A stretch of DNA of 64,000 nucleotides, from positions 19,774 through 83,773 of the forward strand of contig JAUCBJ010006096.1 of assembly GCA_032718475.1 (NCBI GenBank). Direction: 5' to 3'. The translations under genes were made by a program, and so were the position numbers. The notes under the pieces were generated by a model, which made no database searches, had not been told where the DNA came from, and saw only the letters and a program-made list of their open reading frames with translations. The stretch is from Nemertoderma westbladi. Taxonomy: Eukaryota > Xenacoelomorpha > Nemertodermatida > Nemertodermatidae. Of the stretch, positions 43,314 to 53,349 are shown one piece after another (position 1 is the first letter of the stretch; each line of letters starts with the position of its first letter).

Positions 43314-44905
43314 GGGTTTAAATAAATTTGATTTACTTGTCCGGGTTTTAGGTTTGACTTTCTCCCCGCTCCCTTGGCTTGTCTAATCTCCGCCGTGGTG
43401 AGATGAGGGGGCCATTCCTCCTCTTCTTTACTCAGGAAGTCGGGTCCACCTAACCAGTCCGGAGTATCTATCAGTTCTTGAGGAGTTGCTCCTCTGGAGG
43501 CGATATCAGCTGGATTAATTGTCCCAGGGCAATGTCTCCATTGATCTATATTAGAGCGACTGAGTATAATGGCTACTCTGTTGGTAACGAAGATGCTGAA
43601 CTGACAGACTTCATTTGTTATATACTCCAGAACGAGTAAAGCATCAGTCCAATAGACAGTTTTCTCTAGTGGATAGTCGATCTGTTCTGTTCCATTCTGG
43701 CCGATGGCTGTAGCGTATAGAGCCGCCTTTAACTCTGATCTAGGAACTCGTAGTTTGTTGTTTATTAGGGCCTTAGAAGCGACCAATGAAACCTTAATTC
43801 CATCCGGAGTTTCAACTCTCAGGTAGGCTACTATACCTATTCCCATATCGCTGGCGTCTCCAAACATATGGAGTTGATAGGAATACGTGGGGAGAACATG
43901 ACCAAAATATGAACTGGAAATCTTAAAGTTCTCGATGGATGGTAGAGAATCTTCCCATTTCATCCACTTCTTTAGCAGTTCTCCCTTAAGTGGATCATCC
44001 CACGAGTGGTTTTCGAGCCACATTTGTTGCACTAAGCTCCGAGCAACTAATATAACTGGGCTAATAAATCCCAATGGATCGAAATAAGTGCTCAGGATAC
44101 TTAGATAAATCCGTTTAGTTCTAACTGGATTATCTCGTTGTTTTAACTGAAAAAACAAGATATCTCTCTCCGTGTCCCATTTTAATCCAAGCGTCTTGGT
44201 TTCCGGAAGATCGTCCTTGATGAGGTCCAGATCTTTAACACCTCGGTCTTCTACCGGGATCGATTCCAGAAACTCACGGGAGTTACTAGTGAATTTGGTT
44301 AGCCGAAATCCACCACGTCGTAAGCACTCTACCGTTCCCTTGGCAACATCAATGGCTTCTTCCACCGATGGGAGGGACTTTAAATTGTCGTCCATGTATA
44401 TATCCCATTTAATGTTGTCGATAACCGCTTTAGAGAAGGCATCTCGGTTGTCATTGGCAGTGGTACGCACTACCAAACAAGCGTTCGAGGGGCTTGAGAT
44501 GATGCCGAAAGCCTGGATCGTCATCCAGTACTCCACCGGTTTTCGGTTGAGGTCTCCTTCAGGCCACCACAGAAATCGTAGGCTGTCTCGATCCCTATCC
44601 AGCGCCTTGACTTGTAGGAACATGCCTTCGATGTCCGAAGCAAACACGATCGAATATTGCCGCAGTCTTAGTAATATTCCCAACAAAGATTGGAGTAAGT
44701 TAGGTCCCGGCAACAGTTCTGAATTCAGGGATTGACCCATATAAAGGGCGGAGCCGTCAGACACTACCCGGACTTCATTTGGTTTACCGGGCTTGGGAAC
44801 GTAATGATGTGTTAGATAATAAGTTCTCTCCATTATGGGTGTTTCTTCCGGAACTCGCACCGCGTATCCCTTATCTATAAATTTCTTCAGTTGGGTTTTA
44901 TACAT
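43310..44905 (-). pseudogene. pol: BEL2 reverse transcriptase and RNase H region
   Basis: 531 open codons with the BEL RT motifs EVRVVSDGSALYMGQSLNSE, FASDIEGMFLQV, LRFLWWPEGD, AFGIISSPSNAC and the YMDD active site in IYMDDNLKSL, then the Pao RNase H part (LHMFGDASDMGIG and NPADIASRGATP). It is uninterrupted across both positions where BEL1 has stops. A frameshift near 43370 separates it from the downstream part, so the polyprotein as a whole is broken. Confidence 0.9.
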
Positions 44906-44971
44906 TTCCCTGGCTTGAACGTTAGCTGTCAGACGCCGATGTAGTTGTGCGATTCTTTTTTCCGCTAAAGG

Positions 44972-46400
44972 TCAGTTATTTACGAAGCTGGGTTCTCGCC
45001 GTCGAAACGGAAGACCAATCTCATAGAGACCGTCATCCTTCAGATAACGTGTAGTCGTTTCCTGAATCTGTTTGGCTCTCTCTTCTTCAACAGATAAAGC
45101 CTTGTCGTAGGAATTAGGCTCTACGGCTTCTTGAGTAAAGAATCGTATGGCATGTTCATCGCGTAGTTTATCATTATATCTATCTACCACTGCGTTTAAT
45201 TCATCATTATACTTCAATGATTCACTTGGTTGGTGGATAAGATGACATAGGTTGAATTGGTTCAGCCAAGTTTGGTTCTCAGTAAGGATATTGATGTCAT
45301 TTCCCTCATTATATAAGTGGTTGATATCATTGTTGTCTGAGGAGTATGGAGTTTCCTCAGCTGGGATCTCTCCTTCACTGATTTCTTCTTCCCATTCACT
45401 CACCTGGTGGATGCGTTCACTTGGGAGTCTTTCCATTAAGGTCCTATGGGAAGGTCCAGTGAAGTACCAACCTACTCTCATTCTTCCCGCATACGTCTGA
45501 AGTGGTTGCGGTCGAGCAGGCCGTTTTTCTAATGTCTCAAGTGCCTCGTGCGCATTTTGGCTGAGTAAAATCTGCACCCCTGGATAATACATATTGAATC
45601 TAGGTATATTGTGTTGCTGGGTAAAATGATCTTCATCCCAGTTGTAAGGCTTCACTTGGCTAGAAGCAAAGTTCTTTATCGCCACCATTTTTACCGACCT
45701 TACACTATTTTCTCCTAGCTCCTAGTTTCCAAACCTGCATAATTCCGGAAAGGTTCGGAACTTTGGTTGACCTGCAAAGATGTCTTCGGCTAGTTCTTTG
45801 TCGATAAAGGTGCCAGTACTGCCGGAGTCAAGGAGGGCATTTACTATCAAGCTCTTCCCTATCCCATGGACCCTCAGTTGCACCACCGGGAATTCTCGGA
45901 TACCGACATATGAAGTTGTCGCTTTCCAAGATGGCTGTGGATCCGGAATAGACAGTCGGGAATCTTCTCCTTCGGTTTCTGTCTCGTACATAAGTTCTCG
46001 ATACACATCTGTGTTGATCATATAACAGGATTCATTTTCATTGGAAAATTCATCCGTGTAGAAGCCTTCCATCTCCGAACTGTGGTCAGTGTCTTTCACA
46101 TCACTGAATTGGACATGTAGTTCGGGCTCACTTACCTGACTCGTACGGGTTCTGTCAAATTCGGTGTGCAGCAAGATATGATGTTTCGCGCCGCACTTCA
46201 CACACCTTGCATCCGAATAACAGGTCCGTCGTTGATGCCCTCATCTGAGGCAATTATAACACAACCGCTTATCCCACATGACGTCACGCCTATCCTTCAG
46301 GGATTTCTTTAAGAATTCATCACACCCACTCAAGCGATGTGGCCCGTCACACAATACACATTTAGGTTTGATATTACTTACCTTAACCTGTGTTGTGTTG
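44972..46400 (-). pseudogene. pol: BEL2 zinc-knuckle and protease region, interrupted
   Basis: The Cys-rich knuckles lie in damaged sequence at about 46200-46400. Frame 46201-45722 has the protease motif NALLDSGSTGTFID. A stop at 45722 and a deletion of about 20 codons relative to BEL1 follow, then the same frame continues at 45688-44972 to another stop, where BEL1 has Arg (NNRPLA in BEL1). In the same frame 44905 begins the RT segment. Confidence 0.85.
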
Positions 46401-46701
46401 TGCACACTTGTTCTTTCTTCAGGCTTTCTTCCATGAATTCTCTTGGGAGACGTAGGGGGAGTTGTTACCTGTTCTCTCCTGTCACTGATTCGAGACTAGA
46501 TTTACTTACGTCTTTCCTAACCTTATTGACATAATAAGATCTTTCGGTGTCCTTGCCACTATTCTCGTCATAGGACGTCGTCTGACTCCCACAATCCGTA
46601 TAACACACTGGTGTTACCTCTCTCCTAGTAACGGGTTTTTCACTTACCTTACTTTCCGGTGTCTTCTCTCTGGACTGCTTTAGGAGCTGTAATCTTACCT
46701 C

Positions 46702-48715
46702 TCAATTTAAGAACGACATGAGATCAGCCATGGTAGGGTCTCTTTGTTGCTGGTCCATCAGATAGAGAACCTTCTTGTCCCAGCAAGTACCTACTCCACC
46801 CTTTGGCAAAGTAGATGCTACGGCTCCAACAACCATAGAACTCTGGTATTCCTGAGACTTACCTAACCAATCTAGCTGTCTACAGATCTCCTGAATCTCA
46901 TTGGAAAACTCTATAATCCCGCTGCTAAGAAAATTTTGGGGCGCTACTAATTTCGCATACAGATACCTAGCTATGTTTGTCCTATTACCATACCTGATGT
47001 TTAGTGTATCCCAAACTTGTCTTAATCTGTCTGGATGTCCAATAAACTTTAACGCCATTAACTTGGGAGGTCCTTCCAAGCACTCGATGAGGAATCGAAG
47101 TTTATCTCCATTGGATAGTACAGAGTTCTGTATGTTATCTTTATAATATTCATTAAAAGGTAACCATTTCATCTCATCTCCATTGAACTTGACGACCTCT
47201 CCTACGTTTACCGCTTGATGGGCTTCGGTTCTAGCCATTTGACGTATAAAACTTTCTTGAGCCATCGTATTATTTAATATCGAGTTATCAGTCTATAAAT
47301 TTCTCGGATTATGATCAGATCTGTATGGGATATCCATTATCAACAGGCTTATAATTACCCTTAATAGGGTTTACTATAGGAGTTTCTACTTCGCTAGCAG
47401 TATAGATGCGTGTAGGCTCCACACCTTGCGCATGAAATACTTCAGACCTAACTGGCTGACACATTGTTACAGGGGGTGGTGGTATACCCATTTGTATATT
47501 TACTAATTTATCATGCTCTAAAGCGATACTTTGTTGTACTTCTTGCAGCTCTAACCTACTCTCTCTTACTGTTCCCTTTAACAGTTGAACAGTCCCTTCT
47601 AATTCTCGGACTTGTTCGGAAGATCTGTTTTTGTGACCTTCCAACTGCCCGAGCAGCCGTTCCATCCCCCGTCGTCCCTCGTCCACCCACTCAACCGCGG
47701 AGGCGGGAGACGCCAATATGGTAGCTGGATGGCACATCAGGACGATGGGAGACAGTTTGATAATGTCTTGCTCGGCGTCTAGGACAGTTTGGGATTCTCT
47801 CAGTTGTCTACTGGGCACAGGTAGTTTAGTACTGTGCAAAGGGAATTTAGAGTTAGGTTCTGGAAGTACAGGGGTCTCTATCAAGGGAGTGGCTTCAATA
47901 ACAGGCCTAATTATTTTGGGCTCGTCTACTATAGTAGGGAGTCTTTCTACTCTAATAATTTGGTCTGTAGGCTCTTGATTACTTAAATCTACATTAGCTA
48001 GTTGCCTTCTCACCGCAGGAGGCAAATTAGGTAACTTCTGCCGGTGTGGCGCTCTTCTACGTCCGCTTGAACGAGATTGATTACCTTTAGCCTCGGGATC
48101 CGTTGTATCACCTTCATCGGAGGAGGTAAATCCCTGTCTTCTGGGAGTAGATCGACTCAGTAGTTGCATCTGAGTAGTTGCTCTCTGTTTATTTAAGTAA
48201 TCTTGTTTCGCCTGAAGATTCTCCAACTCTAGTTGGGTTGTCGCATCAGCTGCTCTTCGTTCTGCCACTGCCGCTGCTGCTACCGCTTTTCTTTCCGCTT
48301 CCGCCGCCTTTCTTTCAGCTTCTGCCGCTGCCACTTTTCTTTCCGCTTCTGCCGCCTTTCTTTCAGCTTCTGCCGCTGCCGCTGCTGCTAACCTTCGGTC
48401 TTCTATTTGCTTTTTCTTTATTTGCTCTTCTTGGTCCATGGTGATAAGGATGCCTTCATCAAATTTAGTCTGCTCCGCAGCTAATATTTCCGCATATAAA
48501 GAATCTAACACGAATTTGGCTCCCTCACTATGAGGGTGAAGTCCAGCTAGCCGTCTCCTTAGCTCTTTGTCACCAATAAATCGTTGATAATCCGACAGAT
48601 AGATGTCAATAGCATCCTTCTTCTGAGGTTTTTCGGATATCGCTTCGCCTTCCACATGAGAAAAGGTGGTATCTGTTGATTCTCCGTGGGTTATGCGCTC
48701 AGTTAGCTGAAGTAT
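46702..48715 (-). pseudogene. gag: BEL2 gag, 5'-truncated and frameshifted
   Basis: The part 48715-47315 contains DAIDIYLSDYQRFIGDKELR, an expanded Ala/Glu/Arg coiled-coil repeat (AEAERKAAEAERK type, longer than in BEL1) and the Pro-rich middle. A small indel near 47325 shifts the frame. 47265-46702 continues with the DUF1759-like domain (VVKFNGDEMKWLPFNEYYKD) and ends early at a stop after MADLMSFLN, where BEL1 reads on. The coiled-coil difference probably reflects repeat slippage. Confidence 0.85.
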
Positions 48716-49718
48716 CCTGAATCATAAAAACTTGTCCGATACTTTTGAAAATCGACCTGTTTAAATTAATTCTGGAAAGATTCAGTGTTGAATAATGATT
48801 TCACTGGGATCCTTATCATTTCAAAAAACATGTGTCACAAAGTCAGTTAAATCTATTTTTTGGTAGTATAAGATATTATTCGGTAAACAATTTTTGTTTG
48901 TCAATCATACAAATATATATAGCAGCCACATAACAAAAATCAGACTGTTTCACTCATAAGTACTTCAGTAATCATTAAAAATCTGCAATATGTCAGAAAA
49001 AGGGGTAGCGACCCCTTAATATTTAATCTTGCATTCTAGAAAACCATAGGAAAACATTCAAAGTATGATCTTATTAATTTAGCTGTAGAGCTTAGAGTTT
49101 GTGGTAAGAATACCTGTCATGTTAACGGCAGACCTGGGTTCGACTACCAGTGGCGCTGTAATCAGTCTTTTACAATTTATTTCACAATGCTGCTCGCTAC
49201 ATCCAATAATTGTCTCGCTAAATTCCTAAGATCTTAATTTAACGAATGGATGCAAAAACAATTATATAACATTCGAAGAATTTCAAGAAAAATAAATTCT
49301 GTAATAATAGGAAGGATATCGGGGGGCAATAACATGTGAGGTGGTTAATTCACTGGTGGGCAATTGTATTAGTTCCTTTTTTGGACCCTGAAAATTAATG
49401 TGAAACTTTTTCTTATTTTACTAAAGCTTTTAAGGGGACTGCGAATGAAATACGACTTGACTCAGAAACTCCAGACTCAGAAATGTTTGATAATTATTCT
49501 GTTTATTGTTAATATGATTGAAATGTGTTTTGGAAACACAAAAACCCGACCTGTAATATATTGTCATTCTCCGATAATACGAACCAACACAACTAATTAT
49601 ATTCACCTCGATTACCGTACGGATACAAAATATTGGAATTGTGTTACGTGTGTGTTAAGTGTGTAAGATTTGATTGTTTTGGCACGAACCCATTAGGGCA
49701 CAGAAACTGACGGATTCT
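48716..49718. other. Non-coding DNA right of BEL2, with a tRNA-like remnant
   Basis: No gene recognised. Around 49079-49150 the sequence AGCTGTAGAGCTTAGAG and, 45 bp on, CTGGGTTCGACTACCAG resemble A and B boxes of a tRNA, without foldable acceptor stem. This may be the head of an old SINE. The frame at 49400-49666 looks random. Confidence 0.4.
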
Positions 49719-49810
49719 TCGCGAATTTTGTAAACGTCGCGAATTTTGTAAACGTCGCGAATTTTGTAAACGTCGCGAATTTCGCAAACGTCGCAAACTT
49801 CGGGAATTTT
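49719..49810. repeat. 18-bp tandem repeat
   Basis: About five units of TCGCGAATTTTGTAAACG, the last two altered to TTTCGCAAACG and AAACTTCGG. It contains the TCGCGA palindrome once per unit. Confidence 0.9.
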
Positions 49811-50459
49811 TTCTACAATTTTGACTCCTTAAGCAAAAGGGTCCCGAATGAGCTTCTTAACCCTTATTTTTTTGTGATTTTGATTGCTTTTTTATATTAG
49901 TGAATGTTCTAGAACCTTAGTAGATTTTTTATGGTATAATGCTTGTATTTTTTACTAGCTATAAATTTTTGGAAATTATTTTGGTCATTAATATATTCTT
50001 CAACAGTTTAACCTGAAATATCATGGACTTTCACATTTTTTATAATTTCTAAAAATACTAGCTAGCAAAAAAACACTACCGGTAGCTATCATAAAAAACA
50101 TATCTACTAATGTTAGAGAACTTACACCAATACCAAAAAAATTTAAAAACTCTAAAAAAGGATTGGTGAAAAATGGCTGGGGTGTCGACAGGGCGAAGTA
50201 GGGACCGTGTTGCTTAACCCCTTAGAGCCTATGACGTCCAGTGCATGTCACCATGGACAGCACTAAGACGTGCAGTGGACGTCATGCTGGAATACATGTT
50301 TTATTGGAAGGCTCTTGGAGTAGGTATACTGGTGGATAGTATTAAAGACATTTAGTGCTCTTCATGGGAAAAAATCCATTCTGTACTGTAGATAGGCTGT
50401 ATTGTAGACTGTATTATCAATGTTAGGTATATGGCGTAATGTCAACCACAGTCTTACAG
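49811..50459. other. Non-coding; possible piggyBac-like terminus at 50213
   Basis: No gene seen. At 50215 TTAA is followed by CCCCTTAGAGCCTATGACG and, 60 bp further, an inverted TGGACGTCAT. TTAA plus a CCC(T)T start is the pattern of piggyBac ends, but no matching opposite end was found in the window. Confidence 0.3.
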
Positions 50460-51005
50460 TAGTACAGACTGACAGTAAGACCGACAGACAGACAGACTAG
50501 ATGTATGTAAACGTGTACTGACATCAGAAATGAAATCAGCAACCCTTAAAACCCCCATAGCGGGAATGTTGGTTAGTTAGTATACTTTCTTAAGTTTTGA
50601 CAGACTGACTGACAGAAAAAGACCGACAGCCAGACAGACTACATTTATTAAACGTGAAAACTGACATCTGAAATGAAAGCAGCACCCATTAAAACTCCCA
50701 TAACGAGAATGTTAGTTAGTTTGTATTCTTTTTTAAGTTTTGACAGACAGACTGACTGACAGAAAGACCGACAGACCGACAAACTAGATTTATGTAAACC
50801 TGAAAACTGACATCAGAAATGAAATCAGCACCCCTTAAAACCCCCACAGCGAGAATGTTAGTTAATTTGAATTATTTTTTATGTTTTGACAGACTGACTA
50901 ACAAAATGACCGACAGACAGACAGACTAGATTTATGTAAACGTGAAAACTGACATCAGAAATGTAATCAGCACACTTAAACCCCCATAGCGAGAATGTTA
51001 GCGAC
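50460..51005. repeat. Minisatellite of about 143 bp, four units
   Basis: Each unit has a (GACA)n-like block (GACAGACTGACTGACAGAAA), then CTAGATTTATGTAAAC, AAACTGACATCAGAAATGAA, an ATCAGCACCCCTTAAAACCC block and GCGAGAATGTTAGTTA. Units are centred at about 50528, 50671, 50817 and 50959. The same core, about 110 bp, recurs inside Polinton B near 61070-61180 and 61385-61495. Confidence 0.85.
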
Positions 51006-51349
51006 AAGTTTTAATTATTAACTATATTTCGTAAGATATATTTTAAAACATTTATTTATTAATAATGCAATAACTGAATAACCAGATAACGGAATGACAA
51101 ACCGAATTGAAACTTTTAATTAGTAATAATAATTGTGGTGAGAGGTGATTGGAAATCAAGGATATATGTTATGTTATGGTAGGCACAGGCAAATGAATTG
51201 ATGTCTGTTGAGATGTATTGAAGGAGCACTATTCCTTCTACTAGACTACTACAGTTAGGCCATGTCCTTGAGTAGTAGGCATAACAACGTGATTGAGACA
51301 GCGTCTGCCATAGTCTACCATGTTAAAGAATTTGCCGAACGGCTCTTGC

Positions 51350-51650
51350 CCCGCCTACTTACTATGATTACTATTGTTGCCCCACCCACTTACTATGGTT
51401 ACCATGGTTACCATTGTGCATATGTAACATATGTCACCGCTGTGTATATATGTGACATACACGGTATAAGACCAGTTTGCAGGCGTGCCCCGCCTACTTA
51501 CTATGATTACTATTGTTGCCCCACCCACTTACTATGGTTACCATGGTTACCATTCTTGACCCCGCCATGGTTACTATGGTTACCATTGTGCATATGTGAC
51601 ATATGTCACCACTGTGTATATGCGACATATGCGGTATAAGGCCAGTCCAC
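51350..51650. repeat. 139-bp tandem duplication rich in GGTTACCATGG
   Basis: CGCCTACTTACTATGATTAC occurs at 51352 and 51491, followed in both by GCCCCACCCACTTACTATGG and the GGTTACCATGGTTACC palindrome. GTGACATA/TATGTCAC inverted words occur in each copy. The surrounding open frame 51262-51639 reflects the repeat and is not a gene. Confidence 0.8.
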
Positions 51651-51789
51651 AGACGGAAGTAATTTAATTAATTCGTGTCTACCGGTCGGCGTTTGACCTT
51701 GAACCGCAATAGGTAAAGTGGGCAAACCCATAATATTACACTTTTAATTACAGTTGCAACAGCTCATCTCCAATTTAAATAAACACAGA

Positions 51790-52005
51790 CTTATGGGGGC
51801 GAGCCATGAAGTGAGTGATAGCATCGAAGTGAGGTTATTGTATTTATACTTATCACTACGCAACAAGTTGTGGGGGGGGCGAGCCGTGAAGTGAGTATAA
51901 GGTTATAGTATTTATAATATTATTTTAATAATTTGATTATTCTACCTATGGGGCGAGCCATGAAGTGAGTGATAGCATCGAAGTAAGGTTATTGTATTTA
52001 TAATT
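51790..52005. repeat. Tandem repeat of about 80 bp, three units
   Basis: GGGGCGAGCCATGAAGTGAG starts at about 51796 and 51950, with a middle copy GGGGCGAGCCGTGAAGTGAG at about 51877. Each is followed by AGGTTATTGTATTTATA or close variants and AT-rich filler. Confidence 0.8.
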
Positions 52006-52031
52006 ATTAATTGTCGAAATTATTACTTACA

Positions 52032-52322
52032 TTAATTTTCGGTTGGAGGCGGCGTATGTGTTTCGCCGACCATTCGCGGGGGGCATACACACATCGATCG
52101 CCCCCCAGCGATCGGCAAGACGATCGCCGGGCGCGTCGGGACCAAATCATCGTTGATCATTGACCGTGAGTTAAATTCAATTGAGTGCATCACCCACACC
52201 CTGCGTGCCCACTCAGCTTTTTTGAGAAGTTTCCTGTTTGATTTTTCCAAATTAAATGGCGGAGGATGATACTCGAAGGGTTGGACAACTAATAACTTCG
52301 GGTTTTTACCGCCTTCAGCCAT
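52032..52322 (-). CDS. Hypothetical 96-aa protein near the left end of Polinton B
   Basis: Unrecognised. Contains KLLVVQPFEYHPPPFNLEKS, a basic KSNRKLLKKAEWARRV stretch and a Pro-rich end. It is co-oriented with Polinton B and more GC-rich than its neighbours. It could be a last, accessory gene of that element or simply host sequence. No domain is visible. Confidence 0.3.
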   Translation of the reverse strand: MAEGGKNPKLLVVQPFEYHPPPFNLEKSNRKLLKKAEWARRVWVMHSIEFNSRSMINDDLVPTRPAIVLPIAGGRSMCVCPPRMVGETHTPPPTEN

Positions 52323-52654
52323 TGATATTGAATTGAAAATTAATTTAATAATTAATAAATTATAAGAATATAAGAATAATATTAAAAATTAAAATAATAA
52401 TGTGATGCCGCTATCACTATTCTCAATGTTATTATATAGCAAACTAGCTAACTAATTTTCTATGCTTCACGGCGTATCTATATTATTTCTTTTGCAAAAC
52501 TGCCCACATATGTGAGTAAATTGAACTCAGAGCTTTGATTGTCGTTAGAGCGTTTAATTATTGCCTAATTCGCGTAGCCTGGATTGAGATTCTGGCCTTT
52601 GTGTTAACCGCGTAAGTTGGGCGGCAGATGCTTGGGTCCCAATGTGCTCTGTGC

Positions 52655-52903
52655 CTAATTATTATTATTTCCGGTTTTACCAGATACGTTAAAGAGACCC
52701 CCGCCCGTAAGGTTTCTGTGAAGACCCCAACCCATATCACTTACCGTGCCCCATATATTTATTAAAAATATTGCTATTACTATATACCCAAGAAATAAAT
52801 ATTTATTATTAATATTAACGCTAATAATAATATGTTCACACACCGTAATTGAATATACCCATAACCAAAATAAATAAATTATTTTATTAATGAAAGTGTC
52901 CAC
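52655..52903 (-). CDS. Candidate small two-segment membrane protein, Polinton B
   Basis: 82 residues, overlapping the end of the protease gene by 25 bp. Two hydrophobic stretches (IIYLFWLWVYSITVCEHII and YLFLGYIVIAIFLINIWGTV) flank a short polar loop. A Gly/Asn-rich tail with GWGLHRNLTGGGLFNVSGK follows. Small membrane proteins are common at the ends of late gene clusters in virus-like elements, but no homologue is known to me. The AT-rich composition makes hydrophobic frames easy to obtain by chance, so confidence is modest. Confidence 0.35.
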   Translation of the reverse strand: MDTFINKIIYLFWLWVYSITVCEHIIISVNINNKYLFLGYIVIAIFLINIWGTVSDMGWGLHRNLTGGGLFNVSGKTGNNNN

Positions 52904-53319
52904 TGTAATAACAATAAATCATTGTACCGCAAATTAGAGGTGAATATATTCATTGCTCTGGGATTTTTCGGCACCTCGGTTAAATAATACAGACAAAATA
53001 GACCACACTGAGTCGATTGTGGCGCTTGAAATATTTTACGATTCCAAGTATGCCTTTGGGTATATTTATGCAACCAATATGATATTTTTGGTGGAGGCGC
53101 TTTACCAAACGAATCTAAATAATAAGCAATTCTGTTAACCACGCGCACGCAAGACCAGTGTTGTCCAGGTAGGCCTATACGTTGATTATTAATAATAAAT
53201 GAATAATTTTGTTTATGCTTATTTTTTTTTGTGTGTATTATGTGTAATTGGTCGATTGCGTAAACACCGATGTATTCGGGCCCCACCGGGAATTTCGCTA
53301 ATTGTATAGAGTCCAACAT
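52879..53319 (-). CDS. Adenain-type cysteine protease, Polinton B
   Basis: 146 residues with the full C5/Ulp1-like active site: His in LPGQHWSCVRV (residue about 57), Asp in YYLDSFG, Gln in FQAPQSTQ and Cys in QCGLFCLYYL. It is the maturation protease that would process capsid and core proteins. It lies 30 bp behind the capsid gene, the same neighbour as in Polinton A. N-terminal sequence KFPVGPEYIGVYAIDQL aligns with the A copy (MFPVGGHYLGAFPANKL), so the start at 53319 is well supported. Confidence 0.88.
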   Translation of the reverse strand: MLDSIQLAKFPVGPEYIGVYAIDQLHIIHTKKNKHKQNYSFIINNQRIGLPGQHWSCVRVVNRIAYYLDSFGKAPPPKISYWLHKYTQRHTWNRKIFQAPQSTQCGLFCLYYLTEVPKNPRAMNIFTSNLRYNDLLLLQWTLSLIK

Positions 53320-53349
53320 CTTAGCGTACGCGTATCATTAAAAGTTTAT

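Larger units (their letters stand above)
41489..48715 (-). mobile_element. BEL/Pao element BEL2, inverted decayed copy of the BEL1 family
   Basis: Domain for domain this parallels BEL1 in the opposite orientation, with most residues identical in RT and integrase. The gag N-terminus is missing: similarity to BEL1 ends near 48715, at about BEL1 gag residue 288. The integrase C-terminus, lost in BEL1, is present here. Many nonsense and frameshift mutations break the frames. It thus complements BEL1 for defining the family but is inactive. Confidence 0.9.

Noticed and set aside
44172-44735. Plus-strand frame of 187 codons opposite BEL2 RT
   Set aside because: Antisense shadow of the conserved RT coding sequence.
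49079-49150. Functional tRNA gene
   Set aside because: A-box and B-box-like words are present but no acceptor stem or anticodon arm could be folded.
51262-51639. Tyr/His/Pro-rich 125-codon frame
   Set aside because: Encoded by a 139-bp tandem repeat rich in ACTATGGTTACC; not protein-like.
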